Shown: positions 7,659 to 13,567 of the stretch, in pieces | How positions within the stretch are numbered: the first letter of the stretch is position 1 | How the letters are laid out: each line of letters begins with the position of its first letter | From: an uncultured Oscillospiraceae bacterium | GTDB taxonomy: Bacteria > Bacillota > Clostridia > Oscillospirales > Oscillospiraceae | Direction: 5' to 3' | NCBI GenBank assembly: GCA_934533005.1 | Contig: CAKTBC010000042.1 | Span: 1-14,877, forward strand | DNA length: 14,877 nucleotides | The notes under the pieces: generated by a model | What the model was told of the DNA's origin: nothing | Seen by the model: the letters and a program-made list of their open reading frames with translations, nothing else | The model's database searches: none | Made by a program: the position numbers and the translations under genes

Positions 7659-9062
7659 ATGAAAATATTCAACGATATGGACATGCAGCTGGAGGAGTTC
7701 CAGCCCATCGAGCCGGGAAAAGTGAAAATGTATGCCTGCGGGCCGACGGTCTACAACTACATCCACGTGGGCAACGCCCGCCCGATCGTGATTTTTGACG
7801 TACTTCGCCGGTATCTCGAATACCGCGGGTACGAGGTGACCTTCGTGCAGAACTTCACCGATGTGGACGACAAGATCATCAAGCGCGCCAACGAAGAGGG
7901 CGTCACCTCCGACCAGATCGCCGAGAAGTATATTGCGGAATACTGGAAGGACGTGACGGCGCTCGGCGTCCGCCCGGCGACGGTGCACCCCAAGGCGACC
8001 GAAAACATCGGCCAGATCATCAAGATCGTCAAAACGCTGATTGAAAAGGGCTATGCCTACGAGGTCAACGGCGACGTATACTTCCGCACGCTCAAGTTTG
8101 ACGGCTACGGCAAGCTTTCCCACCAGCCGATCGAAGACCTTCAGTCCGGCGCGCGCATCGACGTGAACGATGTGAAGGAAAATCCGCTTGACTTTGCGCT
8201 CTGGAAGGCCGCGAAGCCCGGCGAGCCGAGCTGGAATTCGCCCTGGGGCGCAGGCCGTCCCGGCTGGCACATTGAGTGCTCGGCCATGTCCAACCGCTAT
8301 CTCGGCAAGACGATCGACATTCACTGCGGCGGCAGTGACCTTACCTTCCCGCACCACGAAAATGAGATCGCTCAGTCGGAGGCCGCGAACGGCTGCAAGT
8401 TCGTCAACTACTGGATGCACAATGGCTTCATCAACGTGGACAACCGCAAGATGTCCAAGTCTCTCGGCAATTTCTTCACCGTGCGCGAGGCCGCCGAGGT
8501 CTATGGCTATGACTGCATCCGTATGTTCATTCTCATGAGTCACTACCGCAGCCCGCTGAACTATTCGGGCGAGATCCTCATGCAGGCAAAGGCCGCACTC
8601 GAGCGCCTTTCCACGGCGAAGGACAATCTGGACTTCTTCTGCCAGAATGGCGCGGACGGCGAGATGACCCCGGCCGAGAGCGAAACGCTCGCCTCGCTCG
8701 GCGTTTACCGTCAGAAATTCTGCGACGCGATGGACGACGACTTTAACACCGCCGATGCCATTTCTGCCATCTTTGAGCTGGTGCGCGAGATCAACTCCGC
8801 CGTTTCGCCGAACGCTCACCCGACGAAGGCGCTCGCCGAGGGCTGCCGTGCGCTGTATCTGGAGCTTTCCGATGTGCTCGGCATTCCATTCACTGAGAAA
8901 AAGGATGAACTTACCGCCGAACAGGAAGCGCTCTTCAACGACCGCAAGGAAGCCCGCAAGGCGAAAAACTGGGCGGAGTCCGACCGCATCCGCGACGAGC
9001 TCAAGGCGCAGGGCATTCTCGTGGAGGATACCCCGCAGGGCATGAAGTGGAAGCGGATCTGA
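7659..9062 (+). CDS. cysS: Cysteinyl-tRNA synthetase
   Basis: A class I aminoacyl-tRNA synthetase that charges tRNA-Cys with cysteine in the cytoplasm. It has 467 residues, the usual length. The HIGH-type signature is HVGN (36-39), and KMSKS is at 264-268. The four expected zinc ligands are C27, C207 (in WHIECS), H232 and E236 (in PHHENE). A DALR/anticodon-binding helical region and a short C-terminal domain follow. The start has GGGGAGGG at 7644-7651, 7 nt before the ATG. The gap after rimO is 28 nt, too short for a T-box leader, so cysS probably depends on upstream transcription. A strong hairpin terminator follows the stop by about 18 nt, which marks cysS as the last gene of the run. Confidence 0.99.
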   Translation: MKIFNDMDMQLEEFQPIEPGKVKMYACGPTVYNYIHVGNARPIVIFDVLRRYLEYRGYEVTFVQNFTDVDDKIIKRANEEGVTSDQIAEKYIAEYWKDVTALGVRPATVHPKATENIGQIIKIVKTLIEKGYAYEVNGDVYFRTLKFDGYGKLSHQPIEDLQSGARIDVNDVKENPLDFALWKAAKPGEPSWNSPWGAGRPGWHIECSAMSNRYLGKTIDIHCGGSDLTFPHHENEIAQSEAANGCKFVNYWMHNGFINVDNRKMSKSLGNFFTVREAAEVYGYDCIRMFILMSHYRSPLNYSGEILMQAKAALERLSTAKDNLDFFCQNGADGEMTPAESETLASLGVYRQKFCDAMDDDFNTADAISAIFELVREINSAVSPNAHPTKALAEGCRALYLELSDVLGIPFTEKKDELTAEQEALFNDRKEARKAKNWAESDRIRDELKAQGILVEDTPQGMKWKRI

Positions 9063-9080
9063 GAAATGCCGGATCGTATA

Positions 9081-9123
9081 AATGGGCTTCAGATAATCCT
9101 CTGAAGCCCATTAACATTTTCTT
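9081..9123 (+). terminator. Rho-independent terminator after cysS
   Basis: A perfect 13-bp inverted repeat (9081-9093 paired with 9100-9112, arm AATGGGCTTCAGA) has a 6-nt loop and is followed by the T-rich AACATTTTCTT. The T run is interrupted, which weakens it slightly, but the stem is long and exact. It closes the large + strand gene run. Confidence 0.85.
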
Positions 9124-9136
9124 AATTTACACGGTC

Positions 9137-9165
9137 TTGACAGATCGTGTTTTTTTCTTTATCCC
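9137..9165 (+). promoter_or_regulatory. Candidate sigma-A promoter for the small membrane protein gene
   Basis: A consensus -35 box TTGACA at 9137-9142 is followed after 17 nt by TATCCC (9160-9165), a weak -10 match. The position, just downstream of the terminator and about 60 nt before the next start codon, makes a promoter here plausible. The -10 assignment is uncertain. TATGCT at 9185-9190 is an alternative -10, but it lacks a good -35. Confidence 0.4.
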
Positions 9166-9187
9166 GGTTTATGCCCCCCTGTAGTAT

Positions 9188-9199
9188 GCTGTATACAGC
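9188..9199. promoter_or_regulatory. 12-bp perfect palindrome, possible operator
   Basis: GCTGTATACAGC is exactly self-complementary. It lies between the candidate promoter and the ribosome binding site AGGAGG (9212-9217). That position would suit a repressor site on DNA. With no loop it is unlikely to be an RNA hairpin. No regulator can be assigned. Confidence 0.35.
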
Positions 9200-9224
9200 G
9201 AAAGAAACTATAGGAGGAATGACC

Positions 9225-9791
9225 ATGAATCTCGAAAATATCACCAGACTTCTCAATCCCGGCGAACAGATCCTCTGGGCCTCGATGTCCCAGCCCGGCA
9301 AGCTCATGGACGAGAAAAACAAACAGCGCAATATGCGCTGGTTCATCATCGTCGGCGTGGCGTTCGCAGTGCTGATGTTCTTCTACGCCCGCGCCTGCAT
9401 CCGCGCCGGTACGAGTGTATTTTCCGTTGTGACCGTAGTTTTTATTCTGATGGCCGTGATCATCTTCCTTGATCCTGTCACCACGTACAACAAGCTCAAG
9501 AAGGTCGAATACGCCATTACGACCGACCGCGTGATCGTCTGCTCGTCCACGGCGTCCAGCTTCTCTCTGCCGCGCGCCAAGGCCGCTCCCGTGCAGGTCA
9601 TCGACGAGAGCGACGGCGTTTCCACGCTCATCATCGGCACAGACAAAACGGCAAAACCCACCAAGCTGCGCTCTCTCGGTCTCATGGGTCTTTTCGTCAC
9701 CGAAAACGACAAAGATATCCCGCACCCGGTATTTTACCGCGTTCCCGATGCACAGGAAGCCGTCCGCATTCTGAAAGCTTCCGGAAACTGA
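9225..9791 (+). CDS. Small membrane protein with two transmembrane segments and a possible PH-like C-terminal domain
   Basis: A 188-residue protein that I do not recognise as a named gene. A short N-terminal region containing NPGEQILWAS (11-20) precedes two hydrophobic segments at about 38-56 and 64-83. A soluble C-terminal domain of about 100 residues follows. It begins KKVEYAITTDRVIVCSS (92-108), which resembles the strand pattern and 'T-x-x-R-[IV]' motif of bacterial PH-like (bPH2/DUF304-type) domains. That assignment is by eye only. An ATG at 9219 is also in frame, but it lies 1 nt after AGGAGG. The ATG at 9225 has the normal 7-nt spacing and was chosen. The gene stands alone between two terminators with its own candidate promoter, so it is probably a single-gene transcript. 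The membrane topology suggests the C-terminal domain is cytoplasmic. Confidence 0.85.
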   Translation: MNLENITRLLNPGEQILWASMSQPGKLMDEKNKQRNMRWFIIVGVAFAVLMFFYARACIRAGTSVFSVVTVVFILMAVIIFLDPVTTYNKLKKVEYAITTDRVIVCSSTASSFSLPRAKAAPVQVIDESDGVSTLIIGTDKTAKPTKLRSLGLMGLFVTENDKDIPHPVFYRVPDAQEAVRILKASGN

Positions 9792-9841
9792 TCCGTATAA
9801 TAATCCTTCTCTTTCCTTTCTCCCAATCTCCTAAGCGAAAA

Positions 9842-9874
9842 GGACGCTGTTCTCAATGAACAGCGTCCCTTTTT
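9842..9874. terminator. Bidirectional terminator between convergent genes
   Basis: An 11-bp perfect stem (GGACGCTGTTC at 9842-9852 with 9858-9868) encloses a 5-nt loop. It is followed by a T run (9870-9874) on the + strand. On the - strand it is followed by CCTTTTCGC, read from the AAAAGG at 9838-9843. Pairing can extend past a one-base bulge. It sits exactly between the + strand membrane protein gene and the - strand response regulator, so it can serve both. Confidence 0.85.
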
Positions 9875-9889
9875 GCGCTTCGTAAACTT

Positions 9890-10615
9890 TTATGACTCCG
9901 CCTCGTCCGCCGCATCGGCGTCCGTCATGCGGTAGCCGACGCCGATCTCGGTGAATATGTATTTCGGTTCAGCGGGGTTCTTTTCGATCTTCCGGCGGAT
10001 ATTTGCAACATTAACACGCAAAATCTGGTTACTGCCGCCCGCGGACGGCCCCCACAGCTCTCGCAGAATGTAGTCATACGTGAGCACCTTTCCGGCATGC
10101 CGGGTGAGCAGCGACAGAATGCGGTATTCGCTCTGCGTGAGATGCACGTCCTCCCCGCAGATACGCACGCGCCGCCGCACGCAGTCGACCTCCAGATCGC
10201 CGCAGCGGTACACGCCCGTGCGTCCCACCTCGCCGCCCGCAGCGGTGCGGACATGGCGGAGCGCCGCGCGGATGCGCGCGAGGAGCTCGCCGGGGCCGAA
10301 AGGCTTCGTGAGATAATCATCCGCGCCCATATCAAGCGCTACGACCTTGTCCCGCTCACGGCCACGCGCGGAAACGACGATCACCGGCAGCGTCGACCAC
10401 TTGCGGAGCCCGGAAAGAATGTCCATACCGTCCATATCCGGCAAGCTGAGATCAAGCAGCACGAGATCCGGGCAATGGGAACTGATAAGCGATACCGCCT
10501 CCCTGCCCATGCTCGCGCGGATGGTGTCAAATCCGTTGGCGTTGAGCACCGCTACAAGAAATGCGGCAATGGTCTCGTCGTCCTCTACGATCAGGATTTT
10601 GTCTCTTGTCTCCAT
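9890..10615 (-). CDS. KdpE-like OmpR-family response regulator (two-component system 2)
   Basis: A 241-residue response regulator. The receiver domain has the acidic cluster E11-D12-D13, phospho-acceptor D55 in LLDLSLPD, S82 and K104 in LTKPF. The winged-helix domain (about 138-231) contains REL-WGP (185-190), VNVANIRRKIEKNPAEPKYI (201-220) and an ending TEIGVGYRM, features typical of KdpE-like regulators. The acidic tail DADAADEAES is dispensable-looking. The ATG has AAAGGAG (10622-10628) 6 nt upstream. The partner kinase ends 33 nt upstream on the same strand. KdpE normally activates the kdpFABC potassium transporter, but no kdp transport genes are in the window, so the target is unknown and I do not assign the symbol. 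Confidence 0.93.
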   Translation of the reverse strand: METRDKILIVEDDETIAAFLVAVLNANGFDTIRASMGREAVSLISSHCPDLVLLDLSLPDMDGMDILSGLRKWSTLPVIVVSARGRERDKVVALDMGADDYLTKPFGPGELLARIRAALRHVRTAAGGEVGRTGVYRCGDLEVDCVRRRVRICGEDVHLTQSEYRILSLLTRHAGKVLTYDYILRELWGPSAGGSNQILRVNVANIRRKIEKNPAEPKYIFTEIGVGYRMTDADAADEAES

Positions 10616-10648
10616 GGCTGTCTCCTTTGCCGGTTGATTTCCGGGTAG

Positions 10649-11758
10649 TTACTCAGTAGGTTCGCTTTGTTCCGCGGCAGCGGCGTTCTCCGGCGGTACC
10701 GGCAGAGAAAAGCTCACCGCCGTGCCGCTGCCGGTATTCCGGGCGCTCATACTGCCGCCGTGCGCTTTCACAATGGACATGCAAACCGAAAGGCCGATGC
10801 CCATCTGACTGCGTCCACCAACGCCGTTTTTCTCCGGTGAAAAGCCAATCCCCTCAAAAAGGTGCGGCAACTTTTCGCGCACAATGCCCGTGCCATTATC
10901 CTCCACGGTGAACACCGCAACGCTCCCCATTCGGTCGAGCGAGACCGTGATCTGCGTCGCGCCGCCGTGCCGGGCGGAGTTTTCCAGAAGATTTGTGAGC
11001 ACCTGCTCTATGAGCACCGGGTCCATCGGCACAAGCAGCACCGATTCGGGAAGCTGCGGTGTGACCGAAACGCCCGGGAAGTGTTTTTTGAATTTGGTAA
11101 TGGCGGAGAAAATGACTTCCTCGGCCACTTCATCCTGCTTTTCAATGCGCGCCGATTCGAGACCGATACGCGTGACGGAAAGCAGGTTTTCCACCATGCG
11201 GATGAGCCATTCGGCATCTTCATTAATGCTGCCGAGAAGCTGCTTTTTCTGCCAGTCCGGCAGGTTTTCGTTTTCGAGAAGTGTGACCGCCGAGCCGGAG
11301 ATTGCCGTGAGAGGCGTGCGCAGATCGTGCGATATCGCCCGCAGGAGATTGGCGCGCATGCGCTCGCTCTCCGCCTCCATACGGATGCGCTCCTGCCGTT
11401 TGAGCGTTACCGTGAGCGTGTTGACCGTGAGTGAAACGGCGAGCATCGTGAGAAACGTGAGCGGATAGCCGGACAGGGAGAAGTTAAAGTCCATGTACGG
11501 ATAGGTAAAAACATAATTCACCGCAAATACGCTCAAAAGCGATACGACCGTACCGCAGAGATATCCGTCCGTCAGCAGCGACACGAGCAGCACGCAGAGC
11601 ACATACACCAGAGGAACGTATGTTTCGTTCCGTTCGAGACTGACCTTATCCATGCCGAAGCTCTGAAGAAGCGCACAAATAAGGGTCGTCAAGGCAAAAA
11701 GCCCCGCCGTGATCCCGGCACTCTTCCATGTAACCGCCCAGTTTTCCTTCTTCCGCAC
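10649..11758 (-). CDS. Short KdpD-like sensor histidine kinase with DUF4118 membrane domain (two-component system 2)
   Basis: A 369-residue kinase. Four hydrophobic segments (about 11-33, 48-64, 66-86 and 96-116) with NYVFTYPYMDF between the last two match the four-helix DUF4118 domain of KdpD. The HisKA domain has H144 in AISHDLRTPL. The HATPase domain has N256 and N260, G1 box EDNGTGI (286-292) and G2 box MGIGLSV (319-325). Full-length KdpD is about 900 residues and carries an N-terminal KdpD sensor plus USP-like domain. Both are absent here, and the upstream sequence is ispE, so this is not a local truncation by frameshift. The start is GTG at 11758 with AGAGGTG (11766-11772) 7 nt upstream. 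No in-frame ATG nearby has a ribosome site. The signal is not known. Confidence 0.93.
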   Translation of the reverse strand: MRKKENWAVTWKSAGITAGLFALTTLICALLQSFGMDKVSLERNETYVPLVYVLCVLLVSLLTDGYLCGTVVSLLSVFAVNYVFTYPYMDFNFSLSGYPLTFLTMLAVSLTVNTLTVTLKRQERIRMEAESERMRANLLRAISHDLRTPLTAISGSAVTLLENENLPDWQKKQLLGSINEDAEWLIRMVENLLSVTRIGLESARIEKQDEVAEEVIFSAITKFKKHFPGVSVTPQLPESVLLVPMDPVLIEQVLTNLLENSARHGGATQITVSLDRMGSVAVFTVEDNGTGIVREKLPHLFEGIGFSPEKNGVGGRSQMGIGLSVCMSIVKAHGGSMSARNTGSGTAVSFSLPVPPENAAAAEQSEPTE

Positions 11759-11778
11759 CGCGAATCACCTCTGCGTCT

Positions 11779-11787
11779 ATTGTATCA
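11779..11787 (-). promoter_or_regulatory. Candidate extended -10 promoter for two-component system 2
   Basis: On the - strand the sequence TGATACAAT (read from 11787 to 11779) is a good extended -10 box. It lies about 20 nt upstream of the kinase GTG and between the ispE stop and the kinase. No convincing -35 is visible, which extended -10 promoters can tolerate. If used, the transcript leader would be very short. The AT-rich 58-nt gap has no terminator, so read-through from ispE is also likely. Confidence 0.4.
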
Positions 11788-11816
11788 TAGAACGGATAAA
11801 GAATTTGTTAGGATTT

Positions 11817-12686
11817 TTACAAAACCAGCGCGTCCACGGCGCGGACAAGAAAGCATTCACGGTAGCTTTGCGAGAGGCTCTCGTGCGCGGCAGCCGCCTC
11901 GGCGCGCTCCTCGAAAATGCCGAATACCGCGCTGCCCGTGCCGGTCATCACCGCGCCGAGAGCGCCGCCGTCGAGCAGTGCGCCGCGGATCGAGCCGATC
12001 TCCGCGCTGCTGCGCGGCAGCGCCTCTTCAAACACGTTGTACATCCGCCGCGCTGCGCCGCGCAGATCTCCATTGCGCAGCGCAGTGCAAAGCCCCTGCG
12101 TATCCGGGTGCGCCGTGACACGGCGTTTATCGATGCGGCCGAAGAGTTCCGCCGTGGAAACGGAAAACGGCGGTTTGCATATCACGATCCATCCGCCCGG
12201 AAGCTCCGGCAGCGGCGAGAGTATCTCCCCGCGTCCCTCGGCAAGCATCATGCCGCCGGTGACGCAGTACGGCACGTCGGATCCGACGGTGAGCGCAAGA
12301 GCGCGCAGCCGCTCCGCCGAAAGGTTTGCTCCGGTGAGCACATTGAGCGCGCGAAGCACCGCCGCGGCGTCCGTGCTGCCGCCCGCCATACCGGCGCCTA
12401 CCGGCACGCGTTTTTTTATGCGGATGTCCGCGCCGAGAGACGTCTCGCCCGCAGCATCAAAAAACACCCGCGCTGCTCGCACGGCGAGATTCCGCTCGTC
12501 CCGCGGCAGCCACGGAAGCGAACACACCGCTTCGATCTTCCCGTCGGCGCGGAGAGAGAGAGCAACATCGTCCCAGAGCGAAACGCTGCCCATGACCATG
12601 GTGAGATCGTGGTAGCCGTCCGCGCGCTTCGCATGGACGTCGAGAGAATAGTTCAGCTTGGCATAGCCCTTTTCGTTTACCGTCAT
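11817..12686 (-). CDS. ispE: 4-diphosphocytidyl-2-C-methyl-D-erythritol kinase
   Basis: IspE is a GHMP-family kinase of the MEP (non-mevalonate) isoprenoid pathway. It phosphorylates CDP-methylerythritol with ATP in the cytoplasm. The 289-residue length is normal. Diagnostic motifs are the N-terminal AKLN (9-12) with K10, RADGYHDL (21-28), the glycine-rich ATP loop PVGAGMAGGSTDAA (95-108) with D106, and the C-terminal MTGTGSAVFG (247-256). The ATG has AAGGGGTG (12694-12701) 7 nt upstream. The gene is the first of the leftward group, with the KdpD-like kinase 58 nt beyond its stop. In several Gram-positive bacteria ispE is near purR or rRNA-maturation genes. Here it sits between two two-component systems. 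Confidence 0.97.
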   Translation of the reverse strand: MTVNEKGYAKLNYSLDVHAKRADGYHDLTMVMGSVSLWDDVALSLRADGKIEAVCSLPWLPRDERNLAVRAARVFFDAAGETSLGADIRIKKRVPVGAGMAGGSTDAAAVLRALNVLTGANLSAERLRALALTVGSDVPYCVTGGMMLAEGRGEILSPLPELPGGWIVICKPPFSVSTAELFGRIDKRRVTAHPDTQGLCTALRNGDLRGAARRMYNVFEEALPRSSAEIGSIRGALLDGGALGAVMTGTGSAVFGIFEERAEAAAAHESLSQSYRECFLVRAVDALVL

Positions 12687-12713
12687 AAGAGCGCACCCCT
12701 TTTCTTATTTCGC

Positions 12714-12742
12714 ATTTTACCGTATTTCTTTTGTCAATGCAA
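12714..12742 (-). promoter_or_regulatory. Candidate promoter for ispE
   Basis: On the - strand TAAAAT (12719 to 12714) is a good -10. TTGCAT (12742 to 12737) lies 17 nt upstream as a weak -35. A full-consensus TTGACA (12737 to 12732) overlaps it, but it is only 12 nt from TAAAAT, too close for normal use. The exact boxes are therefore uncertain, though a promoter here is expected. Confidence 0.4.
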
Positions 12743-12801
12743 CATTTCCGGCTTTGTCGCGTTTTTTTACATTTTGTTCGCACACAGTGTTCCATCTTCG
12801 C

Positions 12802-12818
12802 TATAATTGGTATATAAT
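12802..12818 (+). promoter_or_regulatory. Candidate -10 region for two-component system 3
   Basis: Two perfect TATAAT hexamers lie at 12802-12807 and 12813-12818, and an extended -10 pattern TGGTATATA begins at 12808. They are 54-70 nt before the response regulator start, a usual distance. No good -35 lies at 16-18 nt from either, which suggests an extended -10 promoter or help from an activator. Confidence 0.5.
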
Positions 12819-12871
12819 AGTATTTTAGAAAATTGGGCAATTCTTACCGTACATACAGGGAGGCTGCAAAT

Positions 12872-13564
12872 ATGGCAAAAAAAGTACTGGTAGTCGAGGA
12901 TGACAGCAACATCGCGGAACTGCTGCGCCTGTATCTCGAAAAGGACGGGTTCGACGTTTTTCTCGCCGCCGACGGCGGAGAGGGCATCCGCCGCGCGCAG
13001 GAGCTTCAGCCGGATCTCATTCTTCTTGACATCATGCTGCCGGTCGTGGACGGCTGGGTCGTCTGCTCCGAGGTTCGGAAAACCTCCAAGGTGCCGATCA
13101 TCATGCTGACCGCGAAAGGCGAAACGTTTGATAAAATCTCGGGGCTCGAAATGGGCGCGGACGACTATGTAACGAAACCGTTCGAGGTCAAGGAGCTGAT
13201 GGCACGTATCCACGCCGTCATGCGCCGTAGCGAGCCGGAGACCGCGCCGCACACGGCGGAAAAGCGTCTCACCTTCGATAAGCTCGTGATCGATTTGGAT
13301 TCCTATGAGCTCATCGTAGACGGCAAGCGTGTGGAGGCGCCCCCCAAGGAAATGGAGCTTCTCTACCATCTTGCCTCCTCCCCCAACCGCGTGTTCACCC
13401 GCAACCAGCTTCTGGACGAGGTGTGGGGCTTTGATTATTTCGGCGATTCCCGCACCGTGGACGTCCACATCAAGCGTCTGCGCGAAAAGCTCGAGGGCGT
13501 TTCGGACAAATGGTCGCTCAAGACGGTCTGGGGCGTCGGGTACAAGTTCGAATCGGTCGAATAA
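12872..13564 (+). CDS. OmpR/PhoB-family response regulator (two-component system 3)
   Basis: A 230-residue response regulator. The receiver domain has acidic E9-D10-D11, phospho-acceptor D53 in LLDIMLP, T80 and K102 in VTKPF. The winged-helix domain (about 132-228) has the recognition-helix stretch SRTVDVHIKRLREKL and ends VWGVGYKFESVE. I chose the ATG at 12872 because AGGGAGG (12857-12863) is 8 nt upstream and the conserved MAKKVLVVEDD begins there. An in-frame ATG at 12833 would add 13 unrelated residues without a ribosome site. The kinase gene begins 3 nt after the stop, so the pair is translationally coupled. The domain make-up resembles system 1, but receptor and kinase sequences differ clearly. 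The target genes are not visible. Confidence 0.95.
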   Translation: MAKKVLVVEDDSNIAELLRLYLEKDGFDVFLAADGGEGIRRAQELQPDLILLDIMLPVVDGWVVCSEVRKTSKVPIIMLTAKGETFDKISGLEMGADDYVTKPFEVKELMARIHAVMRRSEPETAPHTAEKRLTFDKLVIDLDSYELIVDGKRVEAPPKEMELLYHLASSPNRVFTRNQLLDEVWGFDYFGDSRTVDVHIKRLREKLEGVSDKWSLKTVWGVGYKFESVE

Positions 13565-13567
13565 GCC

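Larger units (their letters stand above)
12687..12871. other. AT-rich divergent intergenic region between ispE and response regulator 3
   Basis: These 185 bases separate genes transcribed in opposite directions and are much more AT-rich than the flanking coding sequence. They should contain both outward promoters. No convincing RNA gene, riboswitch or terminator is visible. Confidence 0.7.

Noticed and set aside
7635..8819. Long open frame on the - strand antisense to cysS (394 codons)
   Set aside because: It mirrors the codon-position bias of a high-GC gene. The protein is His/Val/Asp/Arg-rich with no recognisable domain, there is no ribosome binding site, and cysS on the + strand is certain.
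11709..12806. Open frame on the + strand opposite ispE (365 codons)
   Set aside because: It is an Arg/Ala/His-rich shadow of ispE without motifs or a ribosome binding site.
12828..12850. Short imperfect inverted repeat (AGAAAATTG / CAATTCT) before response regulator 3
   Set aside because: It pairs only with a two-base bulge and is AT-rich, so it is likely by chance.
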